Shown: piece after piece, positions 1-13,465 of the stretch
How positions within the stretch are numbered: position 1 is the first letter of the stretch
How the letters are laid out: every line of letters begins with the position of its first letter
Source of the DNA: Azadirachta indica
Lineage: Eukaryota; Streptophyta; Magnoliopsida; Sapindales; Meliaceae
Reading direction: 5' to 3'
DNA length: 64,000 nucleotides
Assembly (NCBI GenBank): GCA_022749755.1
Contig: CM040452.1
Location: 1,320,350 to 1,384,349 of the forward strand
Position numbers and translations under genes: made by a program
Notes under the pieces: model-generated
Told to the model about the DNA's origin: nothing
Seen by the model: only the letters and a program-made list of their open reading frames with translations
Database searches by the model: none

Positions 1-528
1 GGACTTAGCGGCAACAACATTACTGCTGGAACCACTATCCTAAACGGTATCTCATCTGCAGTTAACCTTACTACACAAATTGTGTTCAACGAAAATCCCA
101 CTGCGGAATTCGTGAAGAACGGTGAATTTGAATACGGCATTGTAGTGGTGGGAGAGCCACCTTACGCAGAGACATTTGGTGACAGTCTGAACCTGACGAT
201 TGCAGAGCCAGGCCCGAGCACGATCACCAATGTGTGTGGAGCCATTAAGTGTGTTGTAATCTTAGTTACTGGCAGGCCTGTTACCATTGAACCTTATCTC
301 AACCAGATTGATGCTCTTGTTGCTGCTTGGCTTCCGGGTACTGAAGGACAGGGGGTTGCTGATGTACTTTACGGAGATTATGGATTCAGTGGAAAGCTTC
401 CGCGTACTTGGTTCAAGAGTGTTGATCAGCTGCCTATGAATGTTGGTGATCGTCACTATGATCCACTCTTCCCCTTCGGCTTTGGTCTCACTACTGAGCC
501 TCTTAAATCTAAGAAAATTATTCACTAG
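1..528 (+). CDS. Beta-D-glucan exohydrolase-like GH3 glycosidase, C-terminal part
   Basis: The frame is open from the first base of the window, so the gene starts upstream; 175 residues up to the TAA are visible. The protein matches the C-terminal domain of plant family-3 glycoside hydrolases, which are secreted enzymes that release glucose from wall beta-glucans. Visible motifs are the [12 protein letters not shown] loop (window residues 51-62), which in this family holds the acid/base glutamate, then [19 protein letters not shown], a [13 protein letters not shown] segment and the conserved end [20 protein letters not shown]. No intron interrupts the visible part. A broken copy of its last third lies at about 23118-23302. 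The adjacent WAK gene is convergent, only about 225 bases from stop to stop. Confidence 0.93.
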   Translation, partial: GLSGNNITAGTTILNGISSAVNLTTQIVFNENPTAEFVKNGEFEYGIVVVGEPPYAETFGDSLNLTIAEPGPSTITNVCGAIKCVVILVTGRPVTIEPYLNQIDALVAAWLPGTEGQGVADVLYGDYGFSGKLPRTWFKSVDQLPMNVGDRHYDPLFPFGFGLTTEPLKSKKIIH

Positions 529-752
529 ATTTCTTTATCTTGTTGATTGAGCTGCTAATGTGGTGGATTCATAAAATTACTGTTTAGACATTGGTTTACG
601 AGTAGTTTATATTCAATGGAAGTGTTGATTTTGATGTCTTCAAATTAAGGCTTAGATTTACACTAATTTTCTTGGCTTATTTATGCATTACATGTACCAT
701 CTAAAACATCAAATACTTGTAGAAATTGATGCTGGTGGATCCAGTAGTATCA
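529..752. other. Short convergent intergenic region (GH3 3' end / WAK 3' end)
   Basis: Non-coding AT-rich sequence holding both 3' untranslated regions. Parts are recognisable again at about 23303-23360 and 25385-25435, which shows that the two gene ends were duplicated together. Confidence 0.7.
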
Positions 753-3700
753 TCACATGCTGTTGTCTCTCTCACTATTGAACGATATCACCGTTTGATT
801 GTCTGATTGGTCAAACATAGCCGCTGAGTGATATTGGAGATTCGAGTCTGATGATAATTCTCTTTCACCTAACACATTCTCTGTCTCTGCGCTGTGCTCC
901 TGAGCCCTGAGGGAATCCTCATGCAGCTTTTTTATCCTCTCAAGCTCCTCTGCAACTTCCTTCATTTTTGGCCTTTTTACACCACTGCTACTTACGCATT
1001 TTGCTGCAAGCTCGGCCACAATTTCTATCTCTTTCATTTCCCTTTCATCAGCTACTTCAAAACTCAGAATCTGAGACAGATTGTTATCTTCAATTGAAGA
1101 GAGAAAATATTGAACGATGTTAATCCTTTCATTATTGTTGGATGCCATCCGAGATCCAGGCTTCAATCCTGTTAACAATTCAACAAGAACAACCCCATAG
1201 CTGTAGACATCACTTTTCTCTGTCAAAATACCTGTCATCAGAAATTCTGGATCCAAGTAACCGAAAGTCCCTTGTATTTTTGTCACCATAACTGTCTTAT
1301 CTCGCGACAGCAGCACCGAAGCCCCGAAATCAGCCACTTTTGCTGTGTAATTTTCATCCAACAGTATGTTACTAGGCTTAACATCTCCATGTATGATTGT
1401 AGGGCTTGCTAGAGAATGGAAATAATCTAATGCAAGTGCCGTCTCCGCAGCAACCCTCAGACAATTTTTCCAGGTTTTCAAAACCTGTGAACTCTTATCA
1501 TGAATATGACGAGATAGAGTTCCATTTGAAACAAATTCATAAACCAGTAACGGCACTCTAGTTTGCAAACATAACCCTAAAATCTTAACCACATTCCTAT
1601 GGTTAACTTGAAAAACAATACCAAGTTCATGTTCAAACTCTTGATCGATCTGAATCATATTGTCTACCTCCTTAGGCCTCTTCACAGCAACTTGGGTATT
1701 ATTATCGTCAGACAGAACTCCTTTATAAACAGAACCAAACCCACCCTCTCCGAGAAATCGGGATTTGTCATAATTTTTGGTAGCTTTAGCAAGCTCTGCC
1801 TCACTGAAAATCCTCACTCGCTGGTGCTTTAGTATCATACCCCCATTTTTTAAGAAGTTTCTCTCCTTTCGTCGTTGCTTGCATGTAATGAACACCAACA
1901 CTCCAACAATCACAGTGAATATAATTGCTACAGTTACTGCATGTGCATGTAAGAAAATCATTGTAATTAAGAAGCTGTTTTAATCTAATTATGACAACTA
2001 ATGACTTAAAAGTTGAACAAAAAAAAATTACCTGTAACAATTATGGTGATACGGGATGCTCGACAATCTATTTTACCATCGCCATACATGCCAAATGGAC
2101 AACGACATGTATAATTTCCGAAAGTGTTCTTGCAAGTACCTTCACATTTGTATTTGGCAGGCTCTTTACACTCATCAATGTCTGTTACATAGGCAGCGTT
2201 TAAGTAAATCTTTATCATTGAAAAATATGAAGAAAATAGTAATATTTACAATGTTACAAGGCAAAAGGAAAATCAGATTTATTTACTCTATAGCAATTGC
2301 AATGAGAGGATAAGTAAATTATTGTCAGAAACTTTTAAGAGTGTAATCTGAAGCATGGGAAGTAACAAGAAATTACTTATTGAAAATAATAGTGGTTGCA
2401 AGAATACAGACACTTGCATTGATGTAGTCCATTGGCTCTTTGGATGCATTCTCAAAAAGTGCTTTTTATTTTCAAAAATAAAAAATAGCAACAAATATGT
2501 AAAGTTATACGTTTTATACAATTTATTTTTTAAAATAAAAATATTTCTTTTAATTAAAAATAGTGTAAAGTGTCTTTTAGTCCCAAAAGTTTAGTGTAAT
2601 ATGCTTATTAGTCTTAATGATTTGAAAAATACTCTTAAAAGTCCCAATTTACTTAAAAAATATTAATTATATCCTTATATAATAATAGTTATTTTATAAA
2701 AATAATTAATAAATCTCTAAAATTTGAGAAAATATAATATATTTATGTAAAATATATTAAGTAATTAAATAATATTATTATTTTATAACACATTGATAAC
2801 ATAAATATTTATTAATATATTACAAATTTATTATTTTATTTATATTTTAAATATATATTTATATATATATACATATTTAAATTACAATATATATAATCAT
2901 AAATATTTGTTACATATATGCTGTAAAATAAATAAACTTATAAATCTATATTTTATTATTAAATTAATATTTATTTATGCTTTATTTTTATTTAATTTCT
3001 AATGATTGTAAATGTATAATTTTATTTTTATTTAATTTCTTACAAATAGTTAAATACAATTGTTTATTAATATATTGTTAAAATGATATTTTTATTTATT
3101 TAATTAATGTAATCTGCGTAAATATATTTATTTTCTCGAATTTTAGATATTTATTTTTTAAAATAACTATTTATTATATATGCATATAGTCGTTTCTAAA
3201 ATCACTAGAATTAATAAAAGTGTTAGACCAAACCTTTGAGAATAAAAGAGTTTTTACCTTAAAAATATTTCCCTTTATTTTACTATGTTCAATACTGTGT
3301 ACTCTATCGACTACCATCTATGTCAAAAATTTTGCCTGCAACATTTTTGAAATGCAAGAGTTCAATATCTTCTGTCGAATCCATTAATTAGACAAGATTG
3401 ATTTGTGCAAAATAAGAAAGAGTGAATTAATCTTCATAAATTCGAAAATTTCATTGTAAATGTGAAATATCTATAAAAATAAAAACGTGGGAGAGATAGA
3501 GCGAGTAAATAGAATTTTATACTCAATCTCATAGATACATATAGAATTTTATAAAAAGCCTATATTTGATGAAAGTTGTGTATAGGCCTGAAAGGAGATC
3601 TTTTGTATATTTTAAGATTAACCTTTTTATTTATAATTATTCATAGATGATAAATAAAAGAAGAGAGAGGAGATCTAGAAAAAGAAAGTTACCATCACAT

Positions 3701-4572
3701 CCGAGATAGGGGTTTCCTTGAAATCCTGGCTTGCATAAGCAGCGATATCCTTGTCCATTTTCAGAGTAAGTACAATTAGCATTATTTCCACAGGCATAAT
3801 CTGCTGAATTCCTGCTTCCTTCGCACCTCTCCTCCTTAACTACCCATTCAATCGTAGCATTTGAATAAATAAACTTCTCTTGCTCGGAACCAGATTGCAG
3901 CTTCAAACTCGATAGGTCAAAAGTTTCATCTGCTAAAATCGCATAATCACAGGGCTTGAAATTTCCGAGGCTGGTGTGATTATTATAGCTATCAAGACTG
4001 ATATTCAACGTCTTGAGTCTTTTGGGCAATGGAGTCTGACAGCAACCGATGCCTGAGCAGAAATTTTCGCTTATATTCATAGATCTGGACTCAGCTGTGC
4101 ATAAAGAGAGACACCCACTGGAAAAACTCCCACCGGCGTCAGTCATACAGACCAAAGTATCACACCCAACTGCTGTAAGCTTGTTTTTTGTGTCTGAAAA
4201 TCTGAACGGTCCGTCTCCTAAATCGTAATAGATATCTGTACTGTTTATAATGCCACCCAAGCCATCATAGCAGCGGTGTGCTGTTGGAATGCCAGCCAAT
4301 ATGGTGCCATTTTCAACTGATATTTGGAGCACAAAAATATTTGTTCCGAAAAGCAGTCTGGGAGAAGAGGAATTGTGATTGCATTCTAGCTTGAAAGTAT
4401 TGTTCAAAGCACAGCGTTCACCGATGCCAAAAGGATAAGGAATAGGGACTTCCCCACATTTCTCAGGGCAATTAGGCTTTGCATTTACACCCGTTGCCGC
4501 TGCTGCTTTTGTTGTTAGCAACAACAAAAGTAGCATGAACCAGAGCATACAATCTGTTTTGGCAATCATCAA
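753..4572 (-). CDS. Wall-associated receptor kinase-like protein (three exons)
   Basis: Predicted exons on the minus strand are 4572-3693, 2181-2032 and 1936-753, with GT..AG introns of 1511 and 95 bases. Together they give 737 residues and a TGA stop. Order: signal peptide (about 1-29, leucine-rich); cysteine-rich galacturonan-binding WAK domain starting at CPEKCGEVPIPYPFG (about 35-49); EGF-like repeat (about 250-293); calcium-binding EGF beginning DIDEC (about 293-333); membrane helix (about 344-362); Ser/Thr kinase. Kinase landmarks are the glycine loop GEGGFGSVYKG (406-416), VAVK lysine 429, catalytic loop HGDVKPSN (526-533), DFG (546-548) and GTFGYLDPEF. It probably sits in the plasma membrane and senses wall pectin. 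The loop reads HGD instead of HRD, so it is a non-RD kinase. Exon phases join cleanly: exon 1 ends in phase 1 and makes the GAC codon of DIDEC. A 3' remnant copy lies at 25385-25965. Confidence 0.9.
2450..3230. other. Extremely AT-rich part of WAK intron 1
   Basis: About 780 bases composed almost only of A and T, with many ATATAT and TTATTTATT runs and no reading frame. It makes up half of the 1.5 kb first intron. It may be a decayed AT-rich insertion or a matrix-attachment type sequence; nothing in it identifies an element. Confidence 0.6.
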
Positions 4573-4653
4573 TTATCGCCTACAACTCAACGATGAAATA
4601 ATTTCTAATAAGAAATTGCCTTTGCCCTCATCATATGGCTTGCATTATTTATT

Positions 4654-4661
4654 CTATATAT
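4654..4661 (-). promoter_or_regulatory. Probable TATA box of the WAK-like gene
   Basis: Read on the minus strand this is TATATAGA, about 85 bases before the ATG at 4572. That spacing fits a start site near 4625 and a short leader. It is a position-based inference only. Confidence 0.4.
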
Positions 4662-4782
4662 CGACAAACGAAGAATACAACAAAAGCATGTGCAACACCA
4701 GTAAGAAATTGCCTTTATCTAGATCAAGCTTTCGATGGGATGATGTGGTAAGCATTTGTCAATGTATTTAACTAAGGCCGAC

Positions 4783-4935
4783 TTGGGGATCAAGCCCCAA
4801 TGAAAAAAATGTTTCTCTGATTTGACAGCAGAATTTAAGTTTCTATAAATTTATATAAAGGTGCATGAACTCTCTCTTACAAATATTCTTTTATAAATTT
4901 GTTCTAAAATATTAAAATAGGCGTTTCAAAATTTG
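4783..4935 (+). repeat. Copy of a dispersed ~150 bp spacer repeat
   Basis: The stretch from ACTTGGGGATCAAGCC to the AAATATTAAAATAGGCG segment recurs at about 9828-9980 and 29287-29440 with small differences. No coding potential. The rest of 4573-5225 is AT-rich spacer with nothing recognised. Confidence 0.7.
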
Positions 4936-5225
4936 TTATAATTTTCAAGTTTGTATTAAAATTTTAATTAGAACTTTAACATTAGTGGCAAAGCATCAAC
5001 AGTCTGTTTAAAAAAATTTAAGTTTTGTGTAAAAAGTTAAGTGATTTTACATTAATGTATTTTAACCAATCTCTACTCTTCTCCCCTTTACTTTTAACTC
5101 CAATAATTGATGACTTTCTTTTTATCCTTTTGATGTACTACTTATGTATTAATCTATTATTTGATGTACTACTTATATATGTATTAATCTATTATTTAAG
5201 TGTTATTGTTTTTCCTTCATTTGTT

Positions 5226-6640
5226 ATATATGCAAGAAATAAAAATTAAAAAGTAAATGTGGACAATCAATTCACATGCGCTAAAAAGAGATAGGAAGAA
5301 CAAAAGGCCGTAAGAAAAGATAGAGAACATGTTTGTGGCTCTAAGGCTCATTATCTATAAGAACATTAGAGGTACTCATTTGCGCACAAAATTGGTTGCA
5401 TTCTACGTCAATAAATCTTCATGAAGTAATTGATAAAGTTGAACATATTGAGTCAAGTAAACATAAAGTAAAATAAATCATATACGATTATTATTAAACT
5501 TTCTTTAAAATTATTTTTTCTAAAATTATTTTTCTTTTATTTCTTACAGAAATTTTAGGTGTCGAGAAGGCTACATTTGATGATACTTAATATTTTGGGA
5601 TATGATTGTAAGTAATTGAATTCATTAGTTTTCTATTAGACTTATTAATGATTTATATATTCATTTTCTTATTTATTTAATGAATATATAATATATTTGT
5701 TTGGAAGTTCAAATAAATAATATATTGCTTTGTTATTTTTTTAAAAAATATAATCAATATTAATATTAAATATTTTTATTTTTTAATTTATTTGGATCAA
5801 ATTAGATTTAAAATTTTTTAAATGAATTGGATCGAATTTTATCAAACAATGAATTTGGTTGGATTAAAAAAATTTTAATTCGCTAAATAATAGATCGGAT
5901 ATATATGCAAGAAATAAAAATTAAAAAGTAGACGTGGACAATCAATTCACACGCGCTAAAAAGAAAAAGGAAGAACAAAAAGCCAATAAGAAAAGAAAAA
6001 GAACATGTTTGTGGCTCCAAGGCTCATTATCTATAAGAACAGTAGAGGTACTCCTTTGTGCACAAAATTAGTTGCATTCTACGTCAATAAATCTTCGTAA
6101 AGTAATGGATAAGGTTGCACAAAATTTGTTACATTCTACATGAATAAATCTTCATGAAGTAATTAATAAGGTTGAACATATTGAGTCAAGTAAACATAAA
6201 ATAAAATAAATTATGTACAATTATTATTAAACTTTTTTTAAAATTATTTTTTCTAAAATTATCTTTTTTATTTCTTACAGAAATTTTAGGTGTCCAGAGG
6301 ATTACATTTAATGATACTTAATATTTTAGAATATGATTGTAAGTAATTGAATTCATTAGTTTTCTATTAGACTTATTAATGATTTATATATTCATTTTGT
6401 TATTTATTTTGAATGAATATATAATATATTTGTTTGGAAGTTCAAATAAATAATATATTGTTTTGTTATTTTTTTAAACAATATAATCAATATTAATATT
6501 AAATATTTTTATTTTTTTAATTTATTTGAATCAAATTGGATTTAAAATTTTTTAAATGAATTGAATCGAATTTTACCAAACAATGAATTTGGTTGGATTA
6601 AAAAAATTTTAATTTGCTAAATAATAGATCGGATATAAAT
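5226..6640 (+). repeat. Tandem duplication of a ~675 bp non-coding unit
   Basis: Unit 1 (about 5226-5900) and unit 2 (about 5901-6640) both begin ATATGCAAGAAATAAAAATT and both end with AAATAATAGATCGGATAT. Differences are scattered substitutions plus an extra internal repeat of roughly 60 bases in unit 2 around 6110-6165. No open frame of note. Confidence 0.85.
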
Positions 6641-8345
6641 TTGATCAAATCCACCCAATTTGATCCATCAAACACCCTTAATAGAACGATTCAATTTATT
6701 TAAGTTGTTTAACGTTAAATCTTATTGTCTCAATAATTGATATATTATTATTTTTATCTTATTTTTATTTATAAATATAATATTCTTTTTCATGTTATAT
6801 GCGTTAGCTACTTTAATAATTCAGTAATTCTAACCATGCAAGCTCATTCAGACAATTTTATCGCAGCCGTAAGAGCATTTTATTAAAGAGCTACACTGAA
6901 AAGGGAATAACAGTAACAAAAGATACGATCGTTGTGTTACATATAAACATTCACATGGGCACATGTTATGAATTGGACCGTGTTAACAAATATGTTGGAC
7001 CTGTCTTTTTTACAGGTCATATCAATGTCAGAAAGGCACGTGATAAATAATTGTCCTTTATGATAAATAATTGTAGTTTATTGAAATAAGAAAGAAATAA
7101 ATAGTTGTACTGACTTACAAATGATTGAATTTATTAAAAAAAAAAAAAAAACACGTTTTAGAATGTATGAATGTTTGAAGGGTAGATTTTAAGATTAGGA
7201 ATTAAACTTTTATCCATCGGACTGCAATTAGCATTAAAAATGATTAAACTTGTGTTTGGCAACAAAAATTTAAGGGACTGGACAGTATATAAAAAAAATA
7301 ATACAGAATGACATGAATTCAAATGGCACATCAGGAGTAGGATCACTTCTGCACGATTGACCAAATATTATTATTTTTATTTTACCATCATATAAGTAAA
7401 TAAAATTAGAACTTAAATCAGACAAAATCAATGGTTGTCAAAAAAAATTTTTGCTAAATAAATAAAATTAGAAGAATTTAAATTAGATAAAACCAATGGT
7501 TTGTCAAAAAATATTTTGATAAACAAAAAATAAAACTAATTACATTCTTAATGCAACAAGTTCACTGTTTTCTTTTCTTCACCTTTAATTTTTATAAAAA
7601 GTTTAAAGTTTGTTTCTCTTATTTTTTGTTAGATAATTTGGTTCTCTTTATTGTTTTGAGCTTTTGGAACTAATATTTGTTTAATCATCTATCTAATATT
7701 TGCTTAGAATACATTTAATGGCTAATACTTGTGCATTTACATGAGGCACAAAGTTTCTATTCGTTCTGATAGTATTTAATTTTTCAATTAAATGAATCAA
7801 GTTGGATTGAAATTTAGGTCCAAAATAGGTTCAAATTTCTTAAGGATAAATATATCAAAGGACAAAAGATTTAATAATTAACAGAAAAATTGTGATAGTA
7901 AGGAGATAAATAATACTTTTAATTTAATAGGCAGGTAAGTGATAATTGAGCAAAATATTGAGGGTTGCTTTGAATAAAACATGTGAAAAGTTGCATATCG
8001 GTAGAATTTATTCAGCCCCCTTCCATCCTAGCATTTTAATGATTTGGGATGCAAATTAATGAATTCAAAAGCCTCTATAATCTTAAGGCTTTGTATATTA
8101 TAACATTTTTCTTTTTCATTATCAATCTATTTACAACAGATTATTAGCTCAATTTGTTGATTTAAGTATGTGAAGTATTAAATATTTTTTATGTTATAAG
8201 CTAAATACTTTCACATATATTATTTTATATTATATTATTTTTATTAAACTTGTAATATTATGTAGCTGTTTTTATGAGTATACTTTTGATTGCTATTAAA
8301 TTAGATCTTCCACAACATAAAAAGAGGACAATAAATTTATATATA
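6641..8345 (+). repeat. Spacer repeat, copy A (diverged)
   Basis: Non-coding AT-rich sequence collinear with 8880-11640, for example GTTTGGCAACAAAAATTTAA at 7255 and again at 10289, and the AGGCTTTGTATATTA segment at 8086 and 11067. Copy A lacks the hAT-like element found in copies B and C, so it supplies the empty site at 8159-8166. Nothing coding was seen from 6641 to 8880. Confidence 0.7.
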
Positions 8346-8879
8346 TTTAATCCTTAGCCAAGATATTAGACGACTTATATTTGTAATAAATTTCTCTCTT
8401 ATTTTAATTAGGACAAGTATAATTAAAATTAAATTTAGAAAAAATGTAGCATTAAGTAGACAAAAGTTTTGTTAGTTTTTTATCTAAAATATGAATAGAT
8501 ATCAAACATGGATAAATTTAAACATATAAATCTTAATAATTCTGAATAACATATTTGTTTTTTTGTTTATCATATTTAAATGTGAATATTTAAAATTATT
8601 AATTTTACTTATCATATTCTTAAAAATAATTAAAATAAACTCATCATATTAGGAAATAAATAAATTTTATGATATTTTAGTGTATTAAAACCAAAAAACT
8701 TATTTAGTTTTCAGACATCAGTGTTTAAAAACTTTAATTTATTTTATTCATATATAATTATCAGAATTTTCAGTATTAAGTTAGAAAATAAAAACTTTAA
8801 AACATTTAAATGATTGAATTTAAATTATATTCAAACTTAAGATTAAAAAACAAATAGACACTTAATGTTGGATGAAATA

Positions 8880-11800
8880 TGTTTAATTTTGATATAATGC
8901 ATTTAATATATTATAATCAAGTCTCGTTGTCTTAGTAATTAATATATTATTATTTTTATCTTAATTTTATTTATAAATGTGATATTCTTTTTCATGTTAT
9001 ACCCGATAACCACTTTAATAATTCAATAGTACTACCTATGCAAGCTCATTCAGACAGTTTTATCATACCAGTAAGAGCATTTTTTTAAGGGCTACAGTGA
9101 AAAAGATAATAGTATGGAAATATATGTATCATTTGTTGGTGGGTTACATGAAGTATTCATGTGCACACACATGTTTCATGTGTTGGACAATAAATATATT
9201 CAACATGTCTTTTTGATAGGTCATATCAATGTCGCATAAGGCACATGATCAATAATTGTACAAGGGGCAAATAATTGCAGTTTACTGAAATAAAGAAGGG
9301 ACAATTATTTATTGAAAGAAACAAGTTTTGAATATTTAAGGCTGAAATTCCAGATTTAAGGATTTGAGTACTAGGAAGTGTTCCTTTTTTTTATTTTTTA
9401 ACGTTAATATGATTAAAATTTAAATTTAATTGTTTGTTTTTTTACCTTAAATGTTTGAATATAAATATTAAATTATTTATTTTTTATAAAAATAAAAAAT
9501 TTAAAAATGATATATTGTTATATATATCTTAAAAAATTTGAAAGTAATTTGTTAAATTATTAACATATATAAATATTAAGTAATAAATTAAGGGTATTAT
9601 TAAAAAATAAAATATTTAATTCATTCAGATATTTAGTTTATCAAACTTAAGTTAAAATTTTTGATTTAATTATATTAAAATAATTTTAATAAATTTTTAG
9701 ATATAAATTAAAAAATAAACAATTTTGAAATATCTAAATAATTATTCAAACTTGAATTAGATAACTAAATAGATTCTTAATCATAATTTTGCAATTATTT
9801 TGAATTGGTGACTTGTGTTTAATTAAGGCCCACTTGGGCCTCAAGTCCGGCGAATAAAGAAAAAAGTTTCTGATTTTACAGTAAAATTTAAGTTTCAATA
9901 AATTTATAAAAAGGTGCATAAACTCTCTCTTACAAATATTCTTTTATAAATTTATTCCAAAATATTAAAATAAGCATTTCAAAGATATGTAGGTTGATTT
10001 TTAAAACATCACTTAAGTTTTTATTATTGGACTCTTAACAATTCTAGACTTTTGTGTTTAAGGGCTTAAAGTGCCCCATGCAAATTTATGATTTGATAGT
10101 TTTTTATTTGAAATATGAATAGATCTAAAATCTGAATAAATTTAAATATATAAATTTTAATAATTCTAAATAATATACATTAATATCAAATTACAAATAA
10201 TTTAATATTTTGACTTATTTCTAATTGAGATAAAATGTGACCTTTTCAAAAAAAAACTTAGTCCCGTTTGTATTGAGTCTCTGTTTGGCAACAAAAATTT
10301 AAAGGATTAGACTGTACATAAATTAAAAATAATATAAAAAATTTTAAATTCAAGTGATCTGTATAAGGTAAGGTCATCTTGCACTATTCATAAAATATTA
10401 TTGTTTTTATGTTACTATCACATAAATAAATAAAATTAGAAGAATTCAAATAAGATAAAACCGATGATTTGTCAATTTTTTTTTAATAAACAAAAAGGAA
10501 AACTAATTACATTCTTAATGCAAAATGTTTACTGTTTTTATTTTCTTCGCATTTAATTTTTATAAAAAGTTTAAATTTTATTTTTCTTATTTTTATTTAA
10601 ATTTTTTTTATTATATAACTTAGTTTTGGAACTCATATTTATTTAATCATATATCTATCTAATATTTGCTTAGAATACATTTAATGGTTAATATTTGAGC
10701 ACTTACATGAGGCACAAAGTTAAAGTTTTTGTGCGTTCATATAGTGTTTAATTTTTCAATAAAACAAATCAAGTTGGATTGGAATTTAGTCTCAAAACAG
10801 GTTCAAATTTCTTGAGGATAAATATATCAAAGGACAAAAGATTTAATAATTAACAGAAAAATTGTGATAATAAGTAGATAAATAATACTTTTAATTTAAT
10901 AGACAGGTAAATGATAACTAAGTCAAAATATAGAGGGCTGCTGTGAATAAAAAATGTGTAAAGTCACATGTCGGTAAAATTTATTAGGCCCCCTTTGTTC
11001 TTTCTATCCTAGTGTTGTAATGATTTGGAACGCAAATTAATGAATTCAAAAGCCTTTATAATCTTAAGGCTTTGTATATTATAGTATTTTTCTTTTTCAT
11101 TATCAATATGTTTACAAATACAATATTTGCTAAATTTGTTGACTTAGGTTATGCTTGGCAAAAAAATCCAGGCTCAACTCAGCTTGGGTTCAACTCAAGT
11201 TTTAGGGCTGGGTTAAATTCAGTCCTAAATATAAACCGAACTGTACTCGAACTTTTTTTACTAAAGTTTGGACTAAGTGGGCTTCGGGCTCGAGAATAAT
11301 TCAGGTTGGATCGAGCTTTAGATGATTTAAATTCGAGTCGAATTGGGTTGGGTTTTGACTAAGTCCAGAAACAAAAAAAAAATTTATATATTATTCCATA
11401 CTTTTAAAAGCCCGAATAGCCTAGTCCAGGTTTTTTGGTTTTTGCCAAACCTAATTTAGGTATGTAAAGTATTTAATTTTTTTATGTTATAAGCAAATAC
11501 TTTCATATTATAGTATTTTATATTATATTATTTTTATGAAACTTCACATTATGCAACCGTTTTCATGAGTATGCTCTTTGACTGTCATTAAATCAGATTC
11601 CATAACAGAAAATAAGGATAGTATATTATATGTTTATATTTTTGTTAGCATAGTTATTCACTATTGATGTTAATTTACAAATTTGATATTTATTTTTCTA
11701 GTTATGTTATTATTAATATTTTTAAATGTGATTATAACCCAAAGCTTGTAAAATAAAGAGGTTATTATATTATAACTAAAGTTCTAAAAGTTAATCTAGC

Positions 11801-11880
11801 TAATTAATTAGAATATAAAATTATAAAATGCAATCACTAATTAGAACCTAAAGTTCTGACTTAAAAATTATTAGATTAGA
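8880..11880 (+). repeat. Spacer repeat, copy B (upstream flank of MMP copy 1)
   Basis: Non-coding. It is collinear with 26870-27412 plus 29174-31320 (copy C), the two halves of which are separated by an inserted LTR. After about 11880 copy C jumps to sequence equivalent to about 13466, so about 1.6 kb present here is missing there. It carries a small hAT-type element at 11149-11452. Confidence 0.8.
11149..11452. mobile_element. Non-autonomous hAT-like element (about 304 bp), copy in unit 1
   Basis: Imperfect terminal inverted repeats share TTTGGCAAAAA / TTTTTGCCAAA. The element is flanked by GACTTAGG (11141-11148) and AATTTAGG (11453-11460), an 8-base target duplication with two changes. The related spacer copy A has the undisrupted site GATTTAAG at 8159-8166. 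No coding capacity. The 8-base duplication and gene-free structure suggest a hAT-type MITE. The same insertion is present at 30607-30912, so it predates the large duplication. Confidence 0.75.
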
Positions 11881-13465
11881 ACCTGGAATTCTAAATCAAC
11901 AAAATATCATCGGTATAGGGATGAAATTTCATATATCATTTGTACAAGTCTGAATTTCATATATCAACTATATTAATCTGAAACTCTATATAATAAAATA
12001 AAGACCTAAATTTTCATATAATGACTATAAGAACAAGAAGTTTCATTAAACAATTATTAAGATTAGAACTTGAAATTCTTGAATTAATTCTCTACTGGAA
12101 CCTGAAGTTTTGGATAACAAATTATTATATTAGAGCTCAAAGTTTTGAATATAATTTATTAATTAGAACTTGAAGCTCTAAATGTAAATTTTTGAATAAG
12201 AACTTGAAGTTTTGAACATAATTTTTTTAATTAAGACCTGAAGTTTTAAACCTAAATTTTTAAAATTAAATAAATTAGGTCTTATTGAAATTTAGGCCCA
12301 AAATAGGTTTGGATTTCTTGTCGCTAAACGTATTAAGTGACAAAAAAAAGTTAACAATTAACTTGTGATAGTAGAGAGATAAATGTATATTTTCAAAATA
12401 ATAGGTAAGTTGTAATTCGTCCACAAAATAGAGAATAATTGCTATTTTTTTCTAATATATTTTTTAGAATAAACCAAGATACAGTGAAATATTAAAAGTA
12501 TTTATTTGTGTAGACAAATAGGAGTAAAATAAATATCGCAGTGGATATCAATTCTTTTTTAGAGTGGAAAGCTACTATCCCAAAATATTACGAATTAATT
12601 ATTTGAATCATAATAAAATTTGATTTTTATGTAGTTCACTTGTTACCTTACTTTTCTAATTTTTTTTTCCATTATTCATAACTTTATAATTTAATATTTG
12701 TTAGTGAAAAAGTCTAATTCAAGCTCCTTGTTTTTGTTGAATTTCTTTTAAATGTGATTATTAATTATACCAAGGAATATGTTGTTATCATAAGGATGGC
12801 CAACGCTTTGTCCATTTTGATCTTCTTCCTTGAATGGTTTGCGTTTGGCACTTACTTCTTGTTGATATACGATGCTTTCATTGACAACAGCTGCGCGACT
12901 GGTGGTGGGTATGGCAAAATGTTTCAAAAGGGGATTCGAAGACTTGGTCAATGCCATTTTTATGCTTAATGGATTATACTACAAGTTCCGTTTGCAAAGC
13001 GTATGCTATGATACTTGTAGACTTTTTTGTATATTCACTATTTGGGGTTAGTTGACTAACATTATGGGGTAGGTATGTGATATAATCTTCACTTTCTCTC
13101 CAGGTGATGAAAGCTAAAACCTCATGGGAGAAATGTCAAAACATCCTCCTTCCTTACCATCGTAGCTAGAGTTTTGGAGTTTATCTTAGTTAACTACAAC
13201 ATATAGTTAAGATAGAGTGAGAAAGTACAAATATTATTAATGAAAGATCTTAAAATCAATATCATATATATATAATTTTAAACTTGAAGCACAACAGACA
13301 TATTTTAAATGCAGATATTTTAATTTGGGTACTTCTATATACTTCTCTTGAGATTTGTGAAAATTTTAATTTACTAGAAAATTGTGGAAAAGGACACAAA
13401 CATCCCCTACAGAGTTTGTACTTTAACAGAAGTGGTGCACTTACTAAAATATCCTTAAACACAGT
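11881..13465. other. Unit-1-specific spacer
   Basis: AT-rich sequence without a counterpart in unit 2. From 11760 to 12300 it contains loosely repeated phrases of the type 'gaacctgaagttct', a degenerate short repeat. A less AT-rich patch at 12745-12970 is open on both strands for about 70 codons, but I recognise no protein in it. Confidence 0.5.
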
